Source: Ignavibacteria bacterium UBA961 (GTDB taxonomy: Bacteria > Bacteroidota > Ignavibacteria > Kapaibacteriales > UBA961). Taken from it: DNA of 10,747 bases. The stretch is taken from positions 4,193-14,939 of the forward strand of contig DBCJ01000129.1 of NCBI GenBank assembly GCA_002293005.1. The letters are read 5' to 3'. Position 1 is the first letter of the stretch; every line of letters starts with the position of its first letter. Shown piece after piece: positions 6,002 through 10,747 of the stretch. The notes beneath the pieces are model-generated. The model saw only the letters and a list, made by a program, of their open reading frames with translations, was not told the DNA's origin and did not search any database. Made by a program: the position numbers and the translations under genes.

Positions 6002-7489
6002 ATGGCAAAACCATTAAGCATTTTGTTTGTTACGAGCGAAGTCTATCCATTTGCAAAAACAGGTGGTCTCGCCGATGTTTCGTATTCATTACCATTGGCT
6101 TTGAGGGAATTGGGACACGATATTCGCGTCATGGCTCCCAAATATGGTTCTATCAGTGAAAGAAAGAATCGAATCCATGAAATCAATCGTTTGCGAGACA
6201 TCCCAATTCCGATTGGTGAAACCGAGTCCTATGCAACGGTAAAATCTTCTTCGATCAATAATCCCAGATCAAAAGTTCAAGCGTATATCACGACCAATTC
6301 CAATTATTTTGATGCAAATAAAGGATTTTATTCCGATCCTGCGACAGGACTGGATTATCCTGATAATGATGAACGATTTGTGTTTTTCGGACATTCCGTC
6401 ATTCAAACATGCATGCTTTTGGGTTGGGTTCCGGATATCATTCATTGCAATGATTGGCAAACAGGAATTTTGCCTGCTTTGATTAGACTGAAGCACAATG
6501 ATTTGTTTGCGAAAACAAAAATCATTTACACGATTCATAATTTTGGTTTGCAAGGTGATTTCCCCATGAAATCATTGACCAAAACCGGTTTTTCTACCGC
6601 TGATGCAGATGCACTTTCACATAAAAAGAAAGTGAATTTTATGAAGGCCGGCATTCACTTTTCAGATTGCATCACTACTGTATCTCCAACATATGCGAAG
6701 GAAGTGCTTGCGGATCAAAAAATCAGCAATGGACTTAGTGATGTATTGAAGACCAAGCCGGATCGCATGGTTGGAATTGCACATGGTGTGGATTTGAATA
6801 CATGGAATCCCAAAATCGATACACATCTCACCAAAAATTATGATAAAACTTCAATTGAGAACAAAGCCCCAAATAAGGAAACGGTTCTCGAACGATTCGA
6901 TTTACCAGTTCATACAGACAGAAGAGTTCCTCTTATCGCAATGGTGACACGCATCATAGATCAGAAGGGAATTCAATTGATTCTTGATGCAGAGAAAGAA
7001 CTTTTTTCTAAAGACATACAATTCGTGATGCTTGGAGAGGGTGATCATTCTTTCTATCCAAAACTCGAAGCATTGGCAAAAAAGTATCCGGAGAAATTTG
7101 CGCTTCGTATTCAATTCGATGATGAATTGGCACATTTGATGGAAGCAGGCGCAGATATGTTCCTCATGCCTTCAAAGTATGAACCATGCGGACTCAATCA
7201 GCAATATTCACTGGTTTATGGAACAGTTCCAATCGTTCGTTCAACAGGTGGACTCGCCGATACAGTAACAGATTTTGATAAGAAGACAGGCGAAGGAACA
7301 GGTTTTGTGTTCAAGGATTATACTGCAAAATCCATGATGTCGGCAATTGATAAAGCAATCAAATTATTCGATGAAGAAGAGTCATGGAATGCGCTGGTAT
7401 TGAATGGGATGAATGAAGACCGTTCTTGGGGTCGTGCCGCAAGACAATATAGTGAACTCTACCGCGCACTCATGAAAGATACTTTGTGA
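6002..7489 (+). CDS. glgA: Glycogen (starch) synthase GlgA, GT5 family
   Basis: GlgA extends alpha-1,4-glucan chains from ADP-glucose in the cytoplasm. The 495-residue protein (E. coli GlgA: 477) shows both Rossmann halves of GT-B family 5. KTGGLADV (19-26) is the ADP-glucose-binding KxGGL motif. IIHCNDWQTG lies at 147-156 and IYTIHNFGLQG at 175-185. TVSPTYAKEV and AHGVDLNTWNP end the N-terminal half. The C-terminal half has VTRIIDQKG with R317/K322, MLGEGD, and KYEPCGLNQ with the key Glu394, then STGGLADTV. The ATG at 6002 places the first strand and KxGGL at the usual distance. An in-frame ATG at 5927 would add a 25-residue extension unlike the family and was not chosen. The stop overlaps the next gene's start, implying coupled expression. 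No other glycogen genes are in the window. Confidence 0.96.
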   Translation: MAKPLSILFVTSEVYPFAKTGGLADVSYSLPLALRELGHDIRVMAPKYGSISERKNRIHEINRLRDIPIPIGETESYATVKSSSINNPRSKVQAYITTNSNYFDANKGFYSDPATGLDYPDNDERFVFFGHSVIQTCMLLGWVPDIIHCNDWQTGILPALIRLKHNDLFAKTKIIYTIHNFGLQGDFPMKSLTKTGFSTADADALSHKKKVNFMKAGIHFSDCITTVSPTYAKEVLADQKISNGLSDVLKTKPDRMVGIAHGVDLNTWNPKIDTHLTKNYDKTSIENKAPNKETVLERFDLPVHTDRRVPLIAMVTRIIDQKGIQLILDAEKELFSKDIQFVMLGEGDHSFYPKLEALAKKYPEKFALRIQFDDELAHLMEAGADMFLMPSKYEPCGLNQQYSLVYGTVPIVRSTGGLADTVTDFDKKTGEGTGFVFKDYTAKSMMSAIDKAIKLFDEEESWNALVLNGMNEDRSWGRAARQYSELYRALMKDTL

Positions 7490-8727
7490 TGAAAGTGAAG
7501 AAAGATTCTTTTTTGAGCATACTACGATTCACATTGCCTCTTTGGGCATTGAGCATCATCATTTCCATGTCCGGCTGTAATGAACAAAGTCCGATTGCAG
7601 GTGGGGCCATTTTTGATGATACAATTAATGTGAGTGTCATTAGTTCAGATTCCATTTCAATGTTCACCGGTTCAAGTGCCGGAAGTATCAAACCATCGGC
7701 ATCCTATGCTGCTGATTTGTTTTTGGGGTCTGCCAAGGGATATACTTCTTCCATTCTCTCACGCTTCGGCAATGTGCCGGATTCTCTTCCCGATGCAGAA
7801 ATAATCTCTGCAAAATTGATATTGCAACCCAAACGATATGCTCTCGGTGATTCACTTTCGAATCGCATTGCATTTGATGTCTTTACGATCAATAAACCAT
7901 GGACTCCCAGAGCCACGATTGACTCATTCTTGCAGGCAGGATTTCTAGATGTAATGTCTGTGGGAACCTTCGACGGTTCCATCGCTCTGCGTGACACCAT
8001 GCCTGAGATTTCAGTTGATATTTCACAATCACTTATCAAATCATGGTTTGTATTGAGAAATAAAGCAAAGAATGATACCACTGTCAATACAGAATCCGCT
8101 TACGGAATTGCGCTGAAGCCCAAAAGTGCTTCAACAGTGATCAGAGCATTTGCAAGGAATACCATTTCAACACCTGATAATCCAACAGTGCGAATTCGAG
8201 TTGTTTATAAAAAAGCCGGAAGCGCAACAGTTGATACAATGATATTGGAATCGGCATATGATGCCACTTTCACAACCGAGCCAAATCCATTGCAAGATAA
8301 AGTCATCTTGAATTATGGAACAGGAACATTCTCCAATTTGGAAATTTCCCTGAAGGATTTACCGACAGGAATTGCAATTCATGGCGCGGTATTGACACTC
8401 ACGCTTGATAGCATGGAAACCATTCGTGGCAATCAATTCAGAGACAGCGTGATTTCCTCTCAATTTGTAGATTCACTTGCCGGTAATCTCGTCAGGGAAT
8501 TCACCGGTTTCTCAAAAAATGGATCAATAGTCTATGAATTTCCAGTTGTGAATGGAATGGTGGAATCATTACTGAGAAATACGAAAACAGGTACGATGAA
8601 GATTCTCCCATATATCTTGAGAGATAGAACACGCCTTGATAGAATGGTGTTTTTCGGGCCGAAAGATTCTGATCCAAAGAAAAGACCATCACTTCGAATC
8701 ATCTATTCCACGCGACCAAAACCCTGA
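7489..8727 (+). CDS. Predicted lipoprotein with two related beta-rich halves (DNRLRE-like), coupled to glgA
   Basis: I do not recognise a named family with certainty. The 412-residue protein starts with a basic n-region, a hydrophobic stretch and a lipobox ending SMSGC (Cys30), predicting a lipid-anchored envelope protein. The rest is beta-rich and appears to consist of two related halves, about 56-240 and 255-408. Each has an 'ISAKLIL'/'IHGAVLTLTL' strand. Each has a segment of the form ISVDIS..LIKSWF or YEFPVVNGMVESLL, and each ends in PTVRIRVVY or PSLRIIYS. This layout resembles the DNRLRE/CBM96-like beta domains of secreted proteins, but the resemblance is from memory. The ATG shares its A with the glgA TGA (TGATG), a strong sign of translational coupling. 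A GTG one codon earlier is possible. A link to glycogen or extracellular polysaccharide is only suggested by position. Confidence 0.8.
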   Translation: MKVKKDSFLSILRFTLPLWALSIIISMSGCNEQSPIAGGAIFDDTINVSVISSDSISMFTGSSAGSIKPSASYAADLFLGSAKGYTSSILSRFGNVPDSLPDAEIISAKLILQPKRYALGDSLSNRIAFDVFTINKPWTPRATIDSFLQAGFLDVMSVGTFDGSIALRDTMPEISVDISQSLIKSWFVLRNKAKNDTTVNTESAYGIALKPKSASTVIRAFARNTISTPDNPTVRIRVVYKKAGSATVDTMILESAYDATFTTEPNPLQDKVILNYGTGTFSNLEISLKDLPTGIAIHGAVLTLTLDSMETIRGNQFRDSVISSQFVDSLAGNLVREFTGFSKNGSIVYEFPVVNGMVESLLRNTKTGTMKILPYILRDRTRLDRMVFFGPKDSDPKKRPSLRIIYSTRPKP

Positions 8728-8768
8728 TGCAAAATCGGAGTGTTTTGCTCCAATAAAGTATTGCATCA
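8725..8768. terminator. Split inverted repeat TGATGCAA...TTGCATCA after the glgA-lipoprotein operon
   Basis: Perfect 8-bp arms (8725-8732 and 8761-8768) enclose 28 nt, which contain a smaller stem GGAGT/GCTCC (8737-8741, 8747-8751; one G-U pair). The left arm includes the lipoprotein stop codon. It could fold as a branched terminator, but no T-run follows. Alternatively the arms are binding sites: they equal the two halves of the palindrome at 5830-5845, and the right copy shares ATTGCATCACA with it. Confidence 0.35.
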
Positions 8769-8773
8769 CAATT

Positions 8774-8794
8774 AATCAATTCCCTAACTTGATT
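8774..8794. repeat. Inverted repeat AATCAA-N9-TTGATT just before the BNR gene
   Basis: Six-bp perfect arms (8774-8779, 8789-8794) end 2 nt before the upstream candidate ATG at 8797. It may be an operator or a leader hairpin affecting start choice; the arms are short and A/T-rich, so chance is a real alternative. Confidence 0.2.
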
Positions 8795-8796
8795 GC

Positions 8797-10747
8797 ATGA
8801 ATCATTTATTTGATCATGTTTCATTGTTCATTCATACCGGGTGTCACATGTTCATTGTGTTTTTATTGACACTTTTTTCCCTTGAATTGCATGCACAAAC
8901 TCTCGAGCAGCACATTATTGAAGGGATGAAATATCGTCATATCGGACCTTTCCGTGGTGGAAGATCACTTGCTTGCACGGGCATCAAAGGTGATCGTAAT
9001 ACCTATTATTTCGGTGCAACGGGTGGCGGTGTTTGGAAAACAGAAGATGCCGGGGAATCATGGATTTCCATTTCCGATACAAGTTTCATGGCTTCATCTA
9101 TCGGTGCCATCGCTATTGCTCCGTCTGATCCCTCGATGATCTATATTGGAACGGGTGAATGCGATATTCGTGGAAATATCTCATTTGGCGAAGGTATGTA
9201 TCGAACACTGGATGCCGGAAAATCTTGGAAACAAATCTCACCAAAAAGCTTTGGGAATATCGCCAAGATTGCCGTTCATCCCAATAATCCGGATGAAGTG
9301 CTCATCGCATCGATGGGTAGAATTTTCGGAACAAATCCTGATCGCGGAATATATAAAACCACGAATGGTGGGTCGAGTTGGACATTGGTCTTGAAAAGAC
9401 CCGGAACACTCGGGGATTCAACCGGAGCGATTGACATTCAGCGAGATCCTCATAATCCACGCATGCTTTATGCCGCATTGTGGCAAGCTTCCAGAAATGC
9501 ATACAGCATGTCGAGTGGTGGCCCCGGATGTGGTTTGTTTCAATCCACAGATGGAGGTGATACATGGAAAGAGCTCTCTAAAAATCCGGGACTCCCCAAA
9601 GGTGTGCTCGGTAAAATTCGCATGACTTGTTCGCCCGCAAAGCGTGATAGAATTTGGGCAATGATAGAACATGAACATGGTGGACTATTCAGAAGCGATG
9701 ATGCCGGAAGAACATGGATGAAGGTTTCAGAAGATAGAAATATTCGTCAAAGACCTTGGTATTTCTCTCATATCATCGCCGACCCCAAAGATGCTGATGG
9801 TATCTATGCATTAAATGTTGGTATGTTTAAAAGCACCGATGGCGGACGAACTTTTTCCGGTATGAGAACAATGCATGGCGATCATCATGATATGTGGATA
9901 GATCCTGATGATGCAGAGCGTTTCATAGTGGCGGATGATGGAGGTGCATTTGTAACAAACACTGGTGGAAAGACATATTCCGATATTGATATACCAACCG
10001 CACAGTTTTATCATGTTACCACCGACAATCAGATTCCATATCGCGTATATGGTTGTCAGCAAGACAATAGTTCCATCGGCATAGCTTCTCGGTCATTCAG
10101 TTGGTCGATTGATAAATCAGATTGGTTCATAGCAGCCGGTGGTGAATCAGGATATATCGCCGTGGATCCCAAAGATCACAATATCATTTATGGTGGCAAT
10201 TATGGAGGCTTCCTTTCAAGATTGAATAGGAAGAATATGCAAGATCAAGATGTGAGTGTCTATCCGGAAAATGTTGTGGGAAGCGCCGCCGCAAATCATC
10301 AATATCGTTTTCAATGGACATATCCTATTGTCTTCTCAAAGCATGATCAGAATGTACTATATACTTGTGGTAATCATGTCTTCAAAACTTCCAATGAAGG
10401 ACATTCCTGGGAGCGCATAAGTGATGATCTCACAACGAATGATTCGAGTAAAATGCAGGCTTCAGGCGGGATGATCACGAAAGATAATACCGGTGTTGAA
10501 ACGCATTGCACCATTTTTGCTTTCAGTGAATCTCCACTCAATAAAGATATCCTTTGGACCGGAACTGATGATGGACTGGTGCATATCACAAGAGATGGCG
10601 GAAAAACATGGAATAATGTCACACCAAAAGAATTACCCAATGGTGGTAAACCGGCATTGATCAGCATCATTGATGCAGGACATTTCAATGAAGGAACGGC
10701 ATATTTGGCAGCCACGAGATATAAATCCGCTGATGATGCAAAACCAT
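8797..10747 (+). CDS. Secreted Asp-box/BNR-repeat (sortilin/VPS10-like) protein, 5' part
   Basis: The gene is open at the right edge, giving 650 N-terminal residues; I recall relatives of about 900-1050. After an export signal ending LELHAQ comes the family opening MKYRHIGPFRGGRSLA, then FGATGGGVWKTEDAGESW. At least nine Asp-box repeats follow, for example GMYRTLDAGKSWKQIS, GIYKTTNGGSSWTLV, GLFQSTDGGDTWKELS, GLFRSDDAGRTWMKVS, GMFKSTDGGRTF and the late TRDGGKTWNNVT. They predict a large beta-propeller fold. Such proteins are often annotated as glycosyl hydrolase or VPS10-domain protein, but I see no proven catalytic residues and the substrate is unknown. Start choice is uncertain: ATG 8797 gives a long n-region; ATG 8848 (MFIVFLLTLFSLELHAQ) gives a short signal peptide lacking basic residues. 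An in-frame stop at 8785 excludes earlier starts. It is on the same strand as the glgA operon, 69 nt further on. Confidence 0.88.
   Translation, partial: MNHLFDHVSLFIHTGCHMFIVFLLTLFSLELHAQTLEQHIIEGMKYRHIGPFRGGRSLACTGIKGDRNTYYFGATGGGVWKTEDAGESWISISDTSFMASSIGAIAIAPSDPSMIYIGTGECDIRGNISFGEGMYRTLDAGKSWKQISPKSFGNIAKIAVHPNNPDEVLIASMGRIFGTNPDRGIYKTTNGGSSWTLVLKRPGTLGDSTGAIDIQRDPHNPRMLYAALWQASRNAYSMSSGGPGCGLFQSTDGGDTWKELSKNPGLPKGVLGKIRMTCSPAKRDRIWAMIEHEHGGLFRSDDAGRTWMKVSEDRNIRQRPWYFSHIIADPKDADGIYALNVGMFKSTDGGRTFSGMRTMHGDHHDMWIDPDDAERFIVADDGGAFVTNTGGKTYSDIDIPTAQFYHVTTDNQIPYRVYGCQQDNSSIGIASRSFSWSIDKSDWFIAAGGESGYIAVDPKDHNIIYGGNYGGFLSRLNRKNMQDQDVSVYPENVVGSAAANHQYRFQWTYPIVFSKHDQNVLYTCGNHVFKTSNEGHSWERISDDLTTNDSSKMQASGGMITKDNTGVETHCTIFAFSESPLNKDILWTGTDDGLVHITRDGGKTWNNVTPKELPNGGKPALISIIDAGHFNEGTAYLAATRYKSADDAKP

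Noticed and set aside
7704..8087. 127-codon minus-strand open frame inside the lipoprotein gene
   Set aside because: It is antisense to a gene with signal peptide, lipobox and coupled start; no independent support.
1..10747. Search for CRISPR arrays, tRNA/rRNA, insertion sequences, phage or defence-system genes
   Set aside because: No regularly spaced repeats, cloverleaf-like sequences, transposase motifs or known defence domains were seen by eye.

Overview
The window is about 10.7 kb of moderately AT-rich bacterial chromosome. It looks like a member of the Bacteroidota/Chlorobiota (FCB) group, possibly a Chlorobi- or Kapabacteria-like lineage. The placement rests on a secreted protein ending in a type IX secretion (Por) C-terminal sorting domain, a BatA-type two-helix/VWA protein, a lipoprotein behind glgA, and a long Asp-box (BNR) repeat protein of a family common in this group. 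It was not tested by a database search. I see no tRNA, rRNA, CRISPR array, transposase, phage gene or integron feature.

Layout from left to right. (1) Minus strand, 1-936: mscL, a mechanosensitive channel with a C-terminal Cys4 zinc-ribbon-like tail, is followed by a BatA/VWA membrane protein that runs off the left edge. (2) A 155-bp divergent spacer (937-1091) carries a perfect DnaA-box 9-mer and a small dyad. It leads into plus-strand thyX, a flavin-dependent thymidylate synthase of the long (~290 aa) type. (3) A 12-bp-stem hairpin overlaps the thyX stop codon and separates thyX from a convergent minus-strand operon, read right to left: a ~1054-aa secreted T9SS surface protein, then msrB, then xseB. 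These three are packed tightly, with a 1-nt gap and then a 17-nt overlap. (4) A 253-bp divergent spacer (5749-6001) contains a perfect 16-bp palindrome. It is followed on the plus strand by glgA (glycogen synthase) and a lipoprotein whose start overlaps the glgA stop (TGATG). (5) A 69-bp spacer holds the same palindrome arms, split 28 bp apart, and another short dyad. Then a BNR-repeat secreted protein runs off the right edge.

Most genes are recognisable housekeeping or envelope functions: osmotic protection, dTMP synthesis, repair of oxidised methionine, exonuclease VII, glycogen synthesis and cell-surface proteins. I do not see a convincing undescribed multi-gene system. The points most worth checking are the glgA-coupled lipoprotein with two related halves, the palindromic half-sites flanking the glgA operon, the DnaA box in front of thyX, and the architecture of the T9SS protein.
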